Shown here: one piece after another, positions 15,414-24,505 of the stretch
How positions within the stretch are numbered: the first letter of the stretch is position 1
Layout of the letters: every line of letters begins with the position of its first letter
Assembly: GCA_942492735.1 (NCBI GenBank)
Contig: OW818648.1
Span: 62,001-126,000, forward strand
Length of the DNA: 64,000 nt
Direction: 5' to 3'
DNA from: Sporobacter sp942492735
GTDB taxonomy: Bacteria > Bacillota > Clostridia > Oscillospirales > Oscillospiraceae
Notes under the pieces: generated by a model
Databases searched by the model: none
What the model was told of the DNA's origin: nothing
What the model saw: the letters and a program-made list of their open reading frames with translations, nothing else
Program-made: the position numbers and the translations under genes

Positions 15414-18242
15414 ATGGTAACGAGATTACGAGTTTCGATTAATGGCGTGGAAAGACCGGTTATATGCGACCTCGAAAAGGACAACCTTGCCGTTGTACTC
15501 CGCAGAATGGGTCTCACAGGCACGAAAATCGGCTGCGGCACCGGCGTTTGCGGCGCCTGCTCCGTCATCCTGAACGGCGATGTTGTACGTACCTGCACCA
15601 AAAAGATGAAAAACATCCCGGAATTCAGCGAGATTACAACTATTGAGGGTATAGGTACACCGCAGCATCTGCATCCTCTTCAGCAGGCCTGGATTACTTA
15701 CGGCGGTGTCCAGTGCGGTTTCTGCACACCAGGTTTTATCGTATCGGCTTACAGCCTGCTTCAAAAGAATGTGAATCCGACGCGCGACGAAGTCCGTGCA
15801 TGGTTTAAAGACCATCGGAACGTCTGCCGCTGCACCGGTTATAAGCCGCTCGTCGACTCCGTCATGGCTGCCGCCAAGGTCATGCGCGGTGAAGCCACGA
15901 TGGAAGATATCACGTATGATTTTGGCGCGGAGACAGAGATCTACGGCTCACGTCATCCGAGACCCGCGGCTCTCGCGAAGGTCTGCGGTCTTGCCGATTA
16001 CGGAGACGACCTTAAGCTGAAAATGCCCGAAGGCACAGCGCACCTCGCTGTCGTTATATCCGAGGTCGCGCACGCAAAAATCATTAGCATCGATACATCT
16101 GAAGCCGAAGCGATGCCTGGCGTCTACAAGGTCATGACCGCGAAGGACGTCAAGGGTACGAACAATCTGGAAGGCCCCCCCGTTATACCGCGCGTCAAGG
16201 GCAGAGGCATCACAGAGTTCCCCGTCATCGCCGGTAAAAAAATCTGCAAGCGCGGCGACTGCGTCGCTCTGATCGCAGCCGATACGGAAGAGCATGCGCG
16301 CGAGGCTGCCAAGAAGGTCCGCCAGAATCTCGAAATTCTGCCCGCCTACATGACATTCCCCGAGGCCGTGATGCCTAACGCCATCCAGCTGCACGAGACA
16401 CTCCCCAACTTCTATATGGAGCAGCCGGTCTACAAGGGTGAGGACACCGCCGATATATTTGAAAAAGCCGAATATGTTGCCGAGGGCAGCTTCCACTCAC
16501 AGCATGAACCCCATCTGCCGATAGAGCCGGACGTCGTCCAGGGCTACATCGGTGCAGACGGCATGATGACCATTCAGTGCAAGGCTCAGGCGATCACGGA
16601 GGCCAGAGAGTGCGTCTCCATGGCCTGCGGCATTCCTATGGAAGAGCTGCGCGTCATCATGAACCCAGTCGGCGGTTCCTTCGGTTATTCCGTCAGTGCG
16701 AACACCTACGGACTAGTCGCGACTGCTGTCCAGAATCTCAACATGCCCTGCACGCTCACCTTGAGCTATGAAGAATTCAACCATATGACCGGCAAGAGAT
16801 CAGCCTCCTTTACCAACGGCCGCATCGCCGTCGGCATGGACGGCAAGATCATCGCCGCCGAATACGACCTTGGCCTTGACCACGGCGCCTACGGCAGCAT
16901 CGGCAGCAAGATTTTCAACAATCTTGTGTCGGTTGGCTTCCATGGCTACAATATTCCCAATTTCAAAGGACTTGCCCGCGGCGCTTCCACGAATAACGCC
17001 TTCTGCGCTGCTTACCGCGGCTTCGGCGCGCCCCAGGTCTACACGGCGACAGAAGCGCTCATCGACATGGCCGCCGAGAAGATCGGAATGGACCCCTGGG
17101 AGTTCCGATATAAGAATGCTGCCAGACCCGGTGATCTGACGATCAACAGTTGCCCGTATCACAACTACATTTATCCCGAACTGCTTGAAAAAGCCAAACC
17201 GTTTTATGACGCGTACAAAGCCGAAGCCGACGCCGCCAAAAAGGCAGGTAAAGCTGTCGGTGTCGGTATCAGCATGGGCGGCTTCCTCATTACCATCGGC
17301 ATGTTCGATCAGGCCGAGGTCGCGCTTGAGCTCAATTCCGACGGCACCTTCACCCACTTCAACACGTGGGAGGATGTCGGACAGGGCGGCGATATCGGCG
17401 CTCTTGTCCATGCGGTTAAAGCCTTAGCGCCGCTCGGCGTCAAAGCCGACCAGGTCAAGCTCACCATGAACGACAGCAAAACCTGTCCGGACACCGGACT
17501 TGCCGCGGCCAGCCGCTCCCATTACATGGCGGGCAATGCGACAATTGATGCAGCTGGTAAGCTCATGGATGCCATGCGCAAACCCGACGGCACCTACCGC
17601 ACCTATGACGAGATGTCCAAGGAAGGTATTCCGACCAAATATGTCGGTCACTATGACCAGTTCAATATTGGACTGCCGCCCGGACTCGATCCCAACAGAG
17701 GCATGGGCGAAAAGAACCCGACGTATATGTACTGCGTCAACGTTTCTCTTACCGAAGTCGATGTTGCCACAGGCAAGGCGAAGGTTCTCCGGTACACCTG
17801 CGTTTCCGACGTCGGCGTCATCGGCAACAAGCTCTCTGTTGAAGGTCAGGCCTATGGCGGTCTCTCCCACAGCATCGGCTTCGCGCTGAGCGAAGATTAC
17901 AATGCCGAAAACAAGCAGGGCAATATGGCCGGCTGCGGCATTCCGACCATCGACGTGATTCCGGATGATATCAACCTTGTCTTTGTTGAAACACCGCGTC
18001 CGAACGGACCGCACGGCTCCTGCGGCTGCTCTGAGTGCTATCAATCCTCAGGCCATATGGCGGTCATCAACGCCATCAACAACGCCTGCGGCGCGCGCGT
18101 CTTCTCCCTGCCGGCAACGCCGGACAAGGTCAAGGCCGCTTATGAGAAGAAGCAGCGCGGTGAGGACCTCACACCGCCGAAATACTTCCTCGGCTCTGAT
18201 TTCGAGGACGAGCTGGAATTCATCAAGGCAAATCCCATGTAA
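15414..18242 (+). CDS. Molybdenum hydroxylase, aldehyde oxidoreductase (Mop) type, copy 1
   Basis: A 942-residue xanthine-oxidase-family protein built like Desulfovibrio gigas Mop (907 residues). Residues 1-80 hold a plant-type [2Fe-2S] ferredoxin (Cys41, 46, 49, 61); 85-160 the second [2Fe-2S] domain (Cys101, 104, 138, 140, in QCGFCTPGF and CRCTG); the rest binds the molybdenum cofactor. GGSFGY, AYRGFGAPQ and GQGGDIG match Mo-cofactor and substrate loops. The catalytic glutamate loop, GVGE in D. gigas, reads GCSE here; the Glu is kept. No FAD domain, so electrons probably leave through the Fe-S clusters to a partner such as the next gene. Aldehyde is the family substrate; the real substrate is unknown. 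Confidence 0.93.
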   Translation: MVTRLRVSINGVERPVICDLEKDNLAVVLRRMGLTGTKIGCGTGVCGACSVILNGDVVRTCTKKMKNIPEFSEITTIEGIGTPQHLHPLQQAWITYGGVQCGFCTPGFIVSAYSLLQKNVNPTRDEVRAWFKDHRNVCRCTGYKPLVDSVMAAAKVMRGEATMEDITYDFGAETEIYGSRHPRPAALAKVCGLADYGDDLKLKMPEGTAHLAVVISEVAHAKIISIDTSEAEAMPGVYKVMTAKDVKGTNNLEGPPVIPRVKGRGITEFPVIAGKKICKRGDCVALIAADTEEHAREAAKKVRQNLEILPAYMTFPEAVMPNAIQLHETLPNFYMEQPVYKGEDTADIFEKAEYVAEGSFHSQHEPHLPIEPDVVQGYIGADGMMTIQCKAQAITEARECVSMACGIPMEELRVIMNPVGGSFGYSVSANTYGLVATAVQNLNMPCTLTLSYEEFNHMTGKRSASFTNGRIAVGMDGKIIAAEYDLGLDHGAYGSIGSKIFNNLVSVGFHGYNIPNFKGLARGASTNNAFCAAYRGFGAPQVYTATEALIDMAAEKIGMDPWEFRYKNAARPGDLTINSCPYHNYIYPELLEKAKPFYDAYKAEADAAKKAGKAVGVGISMGGFLITIGMFDQAEVALELNSDGTFTHFNTWEDVGQGGDIGALVHAVKALAPLGVKADQVKLTMNDSKTCPDTGLAAASRSHYMAGNATIDAAGKLMDAMRKPDGTYRTYDEMSKEGIPTKYVGHYDQFNIGLPPGLDPNRGMGEKNPTYMYCVNVSLTEVDVATGKAKVLRYTCVSDVGVIGNKLSVEGQAYGGLSHSIGFALSEDYNAENKQGNMAGCGIPTIDVIPDDINLVFVETPRPNGPHGSCGCSECYQSSGHMAVINAINNACGARVFSLPATPDKVKAAYEKKQRGEDLTPPKYFLGSDFEDELEFIKANPM

Positions 18243-18316
18243 TTGGAGCCCGCGACAATTACTTGTAGTTCGGAGCCCGCGACAATTACTTGTAGTTCGG
18301 AGCCCGCGACAATTAC
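18243..18316. repeat. 27-bp tandem repeat, about 2.7 copies, after Mop copy 1
   Basis: A 27-base unit beginning GGAGCCCGCGACAATTAC occurs three times in a row from 18246 on, the last copy incomplete. It starts right after the stop codon and is not coding. Confidence 0.9.
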
Positions 18317-18366
18317 TTTTAAGAACGCACAAGCAATAAGTAACAGTTTTTAGTCAATAATAGAGT

Positions 18367-18397
18367 CACAGGGCGCGTCGAACAGGCGCGCCCTGTG
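18367..18397 (+). terminator. GC-rich hairpin between Mop copy 1 and the FAD/Fe-S gene
   Basis: CACAGGGCGCG and CGCGCCCTGTG pair around nine bases. There is no U tract, so it is more likely an mRNA-stability or partial attenuation element than a full terminator. A sister hairpin follows Mop copy 2 at 23816. Confidence 0.5.
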
Positions 18398-18432
18398 GTG
18401 GATAACAGCGAATAAATGGAAAGGAATGACGA

Positions 18433-20676
18433 ATGATGAAAATGGAGGATTCGACGGTTTATACTGCCAAATGCTTTAACGGAGAACCTGCCTCGTGCTC
18501 ATACGCCTGTCCTTTTCATCTGGACATCCGTTCTTTTCTTGAGAAGGTCGGAAAAGGAAGGTGGCTGCCGGCTTATAAGGAGCTGCGGAACGCGGTTGTT
18601 TTTCCCGTGCTCGTGAGTGCTCTTTGCGACCAGCCGTGCAGGGGGCGCTGCCAGAGAACTCTTATCGGTGACGAAGCGCTCGCTCTCTCGGATATCGAGG
18701 CAGCTGTCATTAAGTATACAAAGAGCCGTAAACCGGAATCTTATTTCATCCCGCCCAAGACACAGTCCTTAGCCGTCGTCGGCGCAGGCAGCGCGGGGCT
18801 TTCCTGCGCGTTGAATCTCGCTCAGAAGAAATACCCGGTAACCGTTTTTGAAAAGGAAGACGGTTGGGGCGGCAGTCTGCGCAGCCATCCCCGCTTTGCT
18901 GAATTCGACGAGGATTTCGCCATGCAGTTTTCAGCCGTTGACGTGGACTTCAAGTTCGGCACCGAAATAAAAACACTTGACGCGCTCAGCGATTATGATG
19001 CCGTCTATGTCGCCACGGGCGCCGGAGGCGATGATTTCGGGCTGAGGGGCAGTTGGGAACCGGAGCTGCTGACGACATCAGAACCCAAGGTATTCATGGG
19101 CGGCGCTCTATGCGGCGCGACGTGCATGGAGGGAATCGCGCAGGGTCCCGCGCTTTCAAAAACGATCGAGGTCTTTCTGATGACGGGTAAGGCCGCCGGT
19201 ACACACGGCAGCTATGATAAAAATGACTGCGGACATTATCTCACACATGACGACGCAGTACCGTCACCGATGATTCAAGCCGGCGCGAACGGCTATACGG
19301 AGGAAGAGGCAAAATCGGAAGCGTTGCGGTGCTTCAAATGTGATTGCGAGTACTGCGAAAAATCCTGTGAAATGCTCAAATGGTATCGGAAAAAGCCGCC
19401 TCGGATGGCTGTTGAGGTGTTTACAGATTCGCAGGCCGGTTCGACAATTTCCAGTCGTACGATAACGCGGGAGACATATTCCTGCAACATCTGCGGAAAA
19501 TGCAAGTCCGTCTGCCCCGAAAGCGTTGATATCGGCGCGCTTCTGCAGTTTTCCCGAACCGACAGGTTAAACGCTGGCAAGGATATTCCCGTTTACCACG
19601 ATTACTGGCTGAGGGAAATGGATTTCAACACAACAGAAGGGTTCTTCGCATCCGCGCCAAAGGGCAAAACAACCTGTGCATACGCGTTTTTTCCCGGCTG
19701 CCAGCTCGGCGCGTTCAACCGGGACCATGTGATAAAATCGTATGACTATTTAAGCAAGAAGTATGACACAGGCCTCATCCTCGGCTGCTGCGGCGCTCCG
19801 GCGTTCTGGGCGGGCGATGAAAAACGCTTGAGCGCCAATACGGCACAGCTAAAAAAGCACTGGGAGGACATGGGTAAACCCACCTTTGTCTTCGCCTGCG
19901 CGACGTGTGAACGTGTTTTTTCGGAGTTTATGCCCGATATTGGCAGGGTATCTTTATATGAGCTTTTAGCCAAAGATGATGCCTTAAAACCTGTAAAGGT
20001 ATTTTCCGAAGCCGCAGTCTTCGATCCCTGCAACGCCAGAGAAGACGCGGAAATGCAAAAAAGCGTCAGAGTTCTCGCTGAAAAAGCTGGCGTAAAGCTC
20101 GAAGAACTCCGTGAGCCGAACCGCTGCTGCGGTTTTGGCGGTCATATGCGCCTGGCGAACACCGCGCTTTACGACGAGATCACAACCCATCGCGCCGAAG
20201 CGAGCGACAAGCCGTATATTGCCTACTGCGCCAACTGCCGGGACGTTTTTATCCACAAGGATAAGGACTGTGTCCACATCCTCGATATGGTTTTCACGCC
20301 GGGCGCGCCTGCGGCAGTACCCAGCCTGCAGCAAAAAAGAAGAAACAGCCTGGAGGTAAAAAAGACGCTTATGAAGGATCACTGGGATATGGGATTCGAA
20401 TCCGAGAAGCATGAATGGGACGCTTTGACGCTCATCATCAGCCAGGCGCAGCTTGAGGACCTGGACAGCAAGCTCATTTTAGAAAACGATCTAAAGGAGG
20501 CCATCTGGCTGGCGGAAACGACCGGCGACAAGTTTGTCGATGAAAGTGGCATGATCCAGTGCAGCATGGAAAAATCCGTACTGACCTACTGGGTACAGTA
20601 TAAAGCCTCAGCGCCGGATACCTTTGAGATTGTTCATGCGTTCAGCCACCGCATGCATATCAAAAGGGAGGACTAG
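18433..20676 (+). CDS. FAD-dependent oxidoreductase with Fe-S and two CCG domains
   Basis: A 747-residue multi-domain redox protein. Residues 10-80 are the GltD-type Fe-S region (Cys14, 22, 26, 65, 69, 73); 112-260 are a pyridine nucleotide-disulfide oxidoreductase fold (GAGSAG at 117-122, ending ALCGATCMEGIAQG); cysteine clusters follow (RCFKCDCEYCEKSC, then YSCNICGKCKSVCPES near 350); two CCG domains like HdrB follow (GCCGAPAFWAGD near 452, RCCGFGGHMR near 565). The C-terminal ~70 residues match the separate protein at 24000. Family name used elsewhere: pyridine nucleotide-disulfide oxidoreductase/dicluster-binding protein. It probably takes electrons from the Mop enzymes. The dinucleotide domain is shorter than in GltD. 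Confidence 0.85.
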   Translation: MMKMEDSTVYTAKCFNGEPASCSYACPFHLDIRSFLEKVGKGRWLPAYKELRNAVVFPVLVSALCDQPCRGRCQRTLIGDEALALSDIEAAVIKYTKSRKPESYFIPPKTQSLAVVGAGSAGLSCALNLAQKKYPVTVFEKEDGWGGSLRSHPRFAEFDEDFAMQFSAVDVDFKFGTEIKTLDALSDYDAVYVATGAGGDDFGLRGSWEPELLTTSEPKVFMGGALCGATCMEGIAQGPALSKTIEVFLMTGKAAGTHGSYDKNDCGHYLTHDDAVPSPMIQAGANGYTEEEAKSEALRCFKCDCEYCEKSCEMLKWYRKKPPRMAVEVFTDSQAGSTISSRTITRETYSCNICGKCKSVCPESVDIGALLQFSRTDRLNAGKDIPVYHDYWLREMDFNTTEGFFASAPKGKTTCAYAFFPGCQLGAFNRDHVIKSYDYLSKKYDTGLILGCCGAPAFWAGDEKRLSANTAQLKKHWEDMGKPTFVFACATCERVFSEFMPDIGRVSLYELLAKDDALKPVKVFSEAAVFDPCNAREDAEMQKSVRVLAEKAGVKLEELREPNRCCGFGGHMRLANTALYDEITTHRAEASDKPYIAYCANCRDVFIHKDKDCVHILDMVFTPGAPAAVPSLQQKRRNSLEVKKTLMKDHWDMGFESEKHEWDALTLIISQAQLEDLDSKLILENDLKEAIWLAETTGDKFVDESGMIQCSMEKSVLTYWVQYKASAPDTFEIVHAFSHRMHIKRED

Positions 20677-20679
20677 ACT

Positions 20680-20877
20680 ATGGACACCATTGACAGAGTC
20701 TGGAAATGCGGCAAGTGCGGCATAGAACTCGCCAAGAAAAAGACAAGCTTTTCCTACCTTGGGCATACCTTTGCGCACGAGGTGCTCCGGTGCCCAAAAT
20801 GCGGCAAGGTTTTTATCTCAAAGGAGCTGGCAGAGGGCAAAATGTCCGAAGTCGAGTCTCAGCTCGAAGACAAATAA
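20680..20877 (+). CDS. Zinc-ribbon/redox protein, DVU_1557-like, copy 1
   Basis: A 65-residue protein with two C-x2-C pairs, WKCGKCGIEL and LRCPKCGKVF, that would bind zinc or an Fe centre of rubredoxin type. It ends EVESQLEDK, as does its paralogue at 24281 (DVEKTLEDK). It begins three bases after the previous stop. Small proteins of this kind recur in such clusters and are called DVU_1557 family redox proteins. Role unknown; electron carrier or maturation factor are both possible. Confidence 0.8.
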   Translation: MDTIDRVWKCGKCGIELAKKKTSFSYLGHTFAHEVLRCPKCGKVFISKELAEGKMSEVESQLEDK

Positions 20878-20959
20878 AAGCATCTTTATTTCTTGTCTTA
20901 CGCAGTGTATAATCGTCATTAATCTGATATAAACCAAACTTAAATGAAAGGGCGATCAT

Positions 20960-23794
20960 ATGAATCATACACGTCTCAATTTAACAATCAATGGCGTGGC
21001 AAGACCTGTCATCACCAACCCCGAAAAGGATAATCTGGCCGTTGTTTTACGCAGAGTGGGCTTGACCGGTACAAAAATCGGCTGCGGCACCGGCTTGTGC
21101 GGCGCCTGCTCTGTGATTATGAACGGCGAGGTTGTCCGCGCCTGTACAAAAAAGATGAAGAGCATCCCTGAATTTAGCGAAATTACCACAATTGAAGGCA
21201 TCGGGACACCGCAGCATCTCCACCCCCTGCAGCAGGCCTGGATCACTTACGGCGGCGTCCAGTGCGGCTTCTGCTCACCGGGCTTTATCGTATCAGCTTA
21301 TGGCCTTCTCCTTCAGAATGCAAATCCGACACGCGAGGACGTGCGCGAGTGGTTCAAGAAAAACAGGAATGTCTGCCGCTGCACAGGGTACAAGCCTCTT
21401 GTCGACGCCGTCATGGCCGCAGCTCGTGTTATGCGCGGCGAAGCCACAATGGCGGATATCACATTTGATTCAACCACTTTTAAAGACTATTACGGTACGG
21501 CTCTGCCGAGACCGGCAGCACTTCCAAAGGTCTGCGGCCTCACCGATTACGGTGACGATCTCAAGCTGAAAATGCCGGAAGGTACAGCGCATCTCGCCGT
21601 TGTTATCTCCGAGGTCACCCATGCTAAAATTATCAGTATCGACATCGCGGAAGCCGAAAAAATGCCCGGCGTTATGAAGGTTATGACCTCAAAGGATGTA
21701 CGGGGCACGAACAGTATCCCCGTACCCCAGATTCATCCGCGTATGAAGGCCCACGGTATCCTTGAGTTCCCTGTCATCTGCGGCAAAAAGATCAACCGCC
21801 GCGGCGACGTCGTCGCGCTGATCGCCGCCGACACGGAAGAGCATGCCCGTGAGGCTGCAAAAAAAGTAAAGCAGAACCTGGAGGTTCTCCCCTCGTATAT
21901 GTCATATCCCGAGGCTGTCATGCCAAATGCCATCCAGCTCCAGGAACAGCTGCCCAACTTCTACATGGAGCAGCCTCTTCTAAAGGGCAAGGATACGGAA
22001 GAGCTGTTTGAAAATGCCCCCATTGTCGCCGAAGGCAGCTTCCACTCCTCGCGTGAGCCGCATCTGCCGATCGAGCCGGACACCGTACAGGGCTATTATG
22101 ACGCCGACGGTTTGCTGACGATCCAATGCCGGTCGCAGGCACTGCATGACACACTTGGCGATATCTCCGCATCAACAGGCCAGCCGGCAGACAAACTGCG
22201 CATTATCATGAATCCCACCGGCGGCTCCTTCGGCAATACGATTACAGGCAACACCTACGCGCTGGTGGCAACAGCCGTCCAGCACCTGGGTATCCCCTGC
22301 ACCTTGACACTCAGCTATGAGGAGTACAACCATACAACAGGAAAGCGCGGCGCCTCCTACTCAAATGGCCGAATCGCCTGCGATAAGGATGGAAAGATCT
22401 CCGCCGTTGAATATGACGTTGCTCTTGACCACGGTGCGTATACCGTCGTCGGCAGCATCATCTTTGGCAACTTCGTCTCTATCGGCTTCCACGGCTACAA
22501 CATTCCCAACATCAAAGCGCTCGCCCGCGCCGGCATGTCCAACAACGGGTTCCAGACGGCATACCGCGGCTTCGGCGCGCCCCAGATCTATACGACAACC
22601 GAGGCTCTCATCGACATGGCTGCTGAAAAAGCAGGCATCGACGCCTGGGAGTTCCGTTACAAGAACCTCGCCAAACCGGGCGATACCACAATCAACAGCA
22701 GACCTTATTTCAACTACGATATTTACCCGCAGCTGATGCAAAAGCTCAAGCCCCTGTACGATCAGTACAAGCTTGAGGCCGACGCGGCGAAAAAGGAAGG
22801 CCGACATGTCGGCGTCGGGCTGAGTCTCGGCGGCTTCCTCTGCACGACTGGTATGTTTGACGCCGCCGAAATCGCCCTCGAGCTGAATGCGGACGGCACC
22901 GTCACCCACTTTAACACGTGGCAGGATGTCGGCCAGGGCGGCGATATTGGTACGCTGACGCACACCTTGAAGACACTTGCACCGCTCGGTCTCACGCCAG
23001 ACAAGGTAAGGCTCGTCATGAACGATACCGAGACCTGCCCGAAGACCGGTCTGTCCGCGGCCAGCCGTTCCCACTTCATGGCCGGTAAAGCGACCATCGA
23101 CGCGGCAACCAAGCTCATGGACGCCATGCGCAAGTCGGATGGCACCTTCCGCACTTACGAAGAAATGGTCAAGGAAGGCATCCCGACGAAGTATCTCGGC
23201 CATTACGACCAGATGAATCTTGGCGCGGACCCCGGACTCAATCCCAATACCGGCGAAGGCGAAAAGAACACAGAGTTTATGTACGCCGTCAACCTCTGCC
23301 AGGTCGAGGTCGATGTCAAAACGGGCAAAACGCAGGTTCTGCGGTACACGACCGCCGCAGATGTCGGCGTGATCGGCAACAAGCTGGCCGTCGATGGTCA
23401 GGCCTATGGCGGACTGTCCCACAGCATCGGCTTCGCGCTCAGCGAGGATTATAACGCTGAGAAGAAGCACGGTAACATCGCCGGCTGCGGCATTCCGACG
23501 ATTGACATGATCCCGGACGACTTCAACATCATCTATCAGGAGACACCGCGGCAGAACGGACCGCAGGGCTCTGCGGGCTGCTCGGAAAACTTCCAGTGCA
23601 GCGGACACATGGCCGTCATCAACGCCATCGTGAGCGCTTGCGGCGCACGTGTTTACTCTCTGCCCGCGACGCCTGACAAGGTCAAGGCCGCTTATGAGAC
23701 GAAGCAGCGCGGCGAGGACCTCACGCCGCCGAAATATTTCCTCGGGCCCACGTTCGAGGAAGAGCTCGAGTTTATTAAGGCCAATCCCCTCTAA
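20960..23794 (+). CDS. Molybdenum hydroxylase, aldehyde oxidoreductase (Mop) type, copy 2
   Basis: A 944-residue paralogue of the gene at 15414, with the same domain order and cysteines (GCGTGLCGACS, QCGFCSPGF, CRCTG), and the same GGSFG, AYRGFGAPQ and GQGGDIG loops. The catalytic loop reads GSAGCSEN, Glu kept. The two copies are closely alike along their length but differ in substrate-lining stretches (for example GYSVSANTYGL against GNTITGNTYAL), which suggests different substrates. GAAAGGGCG precedes the ATG. Followed by a strong hairpin at 23816. Confidence 0.93.
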   Translation: MNHTRLNLTINGVARPVITNPEKDNLAVVLRRVGLTGTKIGCGTGLCGACSVIMNGEVVRACTKKMKSIPEFSEITTIEGIGTPQHLHPLQQAWITYGGVQCGFCSPGFIVSAYGLLLQNANPTREDVREWFKKNRNVCRCTGYKPLVDAVMAAARVMRGEATMADITFDSTTFKDYYGTALPRPAALPKVCGLTDYGDDLKLKMPEGTAHLAVVISEVTHAKIISIDIAEAEKMPGVMKVMTSKDVRGTNSIPVPQIHPRMKAHGILEFPVICGKKINRRGDVVALIAADTEEHAREAAKKVKQNLEVLPSYMSYPEAVMPNAIQLQEQLPNFYMEQPLLKGKDTEELFENAPIVAEGSFHSSREPHLPIEPDTVQGYYDADGLLTIQCRSQALHDTLGDISASTGQPADKLRIIMNPTGGSFGNTITGNTYALVATAVQHLGIPCTLTLSYEEYNHTTGKRGASYSNGRIACDKDGKISAVEYDVALDHGAYTVVGSIIFGNFVSIGFHGYNIPNIKALARAGMSNNGFQTAYRGFGAPQIYTTTEALIDMAAEKAGIDAWEFRYKNLAKPGDTTINSRPYFNYDIYPQLMQKLKPLYDQYKLEADAAKKEGRHVGVGLSLGGFLCTTGMFDAAEIALELNADGTVTHFNTWQDVGQGGDIGTLTHTLKTLAPLGLTPDKVRLVMNDTETCPKTGLSAASRSHFMAGKATIDAATKLMDAMRKSDGTFRTYEEMVKEGIPTKYLGHYDQMNLGADPGLNPNTGEGEKNTEFMYAVNLCQVEVDVKTGKTQVLRYTTAADVGVIGNKLAVDGQAYGGLSHSIGFALSEDYNAEKKHGNIAGCGIPTIDMIPDDFNIIYQETPRQNGPQGSAGCSENFQCSGHMAVINAIVSACGARVYSLPATPDKVKAAYETKQRGEDLTPPKYFLGPTFEEELEFIKANPL

Positions 23795-23815
23795 GCGATT
23801 ACAACAAAACAATAT

Positions 23816-23855
23816 CCGGAGCAGGGCGCAACCGTTCCGGTGCGCCCTGCTCCGG
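23816..23855 (+). terminator. Strong hairpin after Mop copy 2
   Basis: CCGGAGCAGGGCGCA and TGCGCCCTGCTCCGG pair perfectly around ten bases, without a U tract. Its core CAGGGCGC/GCGCCCTG resembles the hairpin after Mop copy 1. Confidence 0.6.
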
Positions 23856-23885
23856 CGCAATACCGGAAAACTTTTCCGTATGGAT

Positions 23886-23967
23886 GACGGCGTGCCGGGT
23901 CGTCACGCCCTACGACATCGCACGATCGTCAATTACGTTCGTAGGGGACGACGACCCGGCGTCCCGT
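23886..23967. repeat. Imperfect inverted repeat (GTAGGG family)
   Basis: GACGGCGTGCCGGGTCGTCA...CCCTACGA and TCGTAGGGGACGACGACCC...CGTCCCGTC face each other around about 22 bases. Ends share GTAGGG/CCCTAC with the repeats in the trp operon and at 59129. Lies just before the gene at 24000. Confidence 0.7.
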
Positions 23968-23999
23968 CGGTACAATGCAACATTTTCAGAGGAGCTTAG

Positions 24000-24284
24000 A
24001 TGCGGATGAACGATACGTATAAAAATATTCAACTGGTCATCCCCGCTGAGCTCGCCGAGAAAATGGACCGCGCGCTTATGACGCCGGAGGATGCCCGCCG
24101 AACAATTGCCTATTGCGAAGAGACCGGTATAAAACTTCAGGACGACGATACAGGCGAGCTCGTCGGTCACCTGAAGTTCGGCGCGCTGATTTACTGGGTA
24201 CGTTACCGTCCGGATAACGGGGCGTATCACCTTGTGCGTATTTATTGCCACCGCGCAGTGTTTGAGGAGGCGTCAGGAATATGA
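24000..24284 (+). CDS. Standalone copy of the FAD/Fe-S protein's C-terminal domain
   Basis: A 94-residue protein. Its second half (TIAYCEETGIKLQDDDTGEL ... ALIYWVRYRP ... CHRAVF) lines up with the last 65 residues of the 747-residue protein (AIWLAETTGDKFVDESG ... VLTYWVQYKA ... SHRMHI). The ATG at 24000 follows GAGGAG by five bases. It overlaps the next gene by four bases, and in both places this domain is followed by the same kind of zinc-ribbon protein, so domain and ribbon act as a pair. Function unknown. Confidence 0.75.
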   Translation: MRMNDTYKNIQLVIPAELAEKMDRALMTPEDARRTIAYCEETGIKLQDDDTGELVGHLKFGALIYWVRYRPDNGAYHLVRIYCHRAVFEEASGI

Positions 24285-24484
24285 CAGACAAATCCGCCCC
24301 CCCACACATGACGTGCTTCAAGTGCCACGATCACCTGATTGAAAAAAAAGTGTTGTTCACCTACCTCAATTTCCCTTTTTCTACGACGCTGCCGCGCTGC
24401 CCGAGCTGCGGACAGACCTATTTGTCAGAGGACTTTGTTGAAGGAAAGCTGAGCGACGTTGAAAAAACACTGGAAGACAAATAA
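24281..24484 (+). CDS. Zinc-ribbon/redox protein, DVU_1557-like, copy 2
   Basis: A 67-residue paralogue of the protein at 20680. MTCFKCHDHL and LPRCPSCGQTY hold the two C-x2-C pairs, and the C-terminus DVEKTLEDK is shared. It overlaps the preceding gene by four bases (ATGA) and precedes the radical SAM gene by 21 bases. Confidence 0.8.
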   Translation: MTDKSAPPHMTCFKCHDHLIEKKVLFTYLNFPFSTTLPRCPSCGQTYLSEDFVEGKLSDVEKTLEDK

Positions 24485-24505
24485 CGCCGGCATACGGGAG
24501 GTTTT

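Noticed and set aside
22361..23860. 499-codon minus-strand frame inside Mop copy 2
   Set aside because: It is antisense to a clearly recognisable enzyme and arises from GC-rich third positions; it has no family features. The same holds for the minus frames in Mop copy 1.
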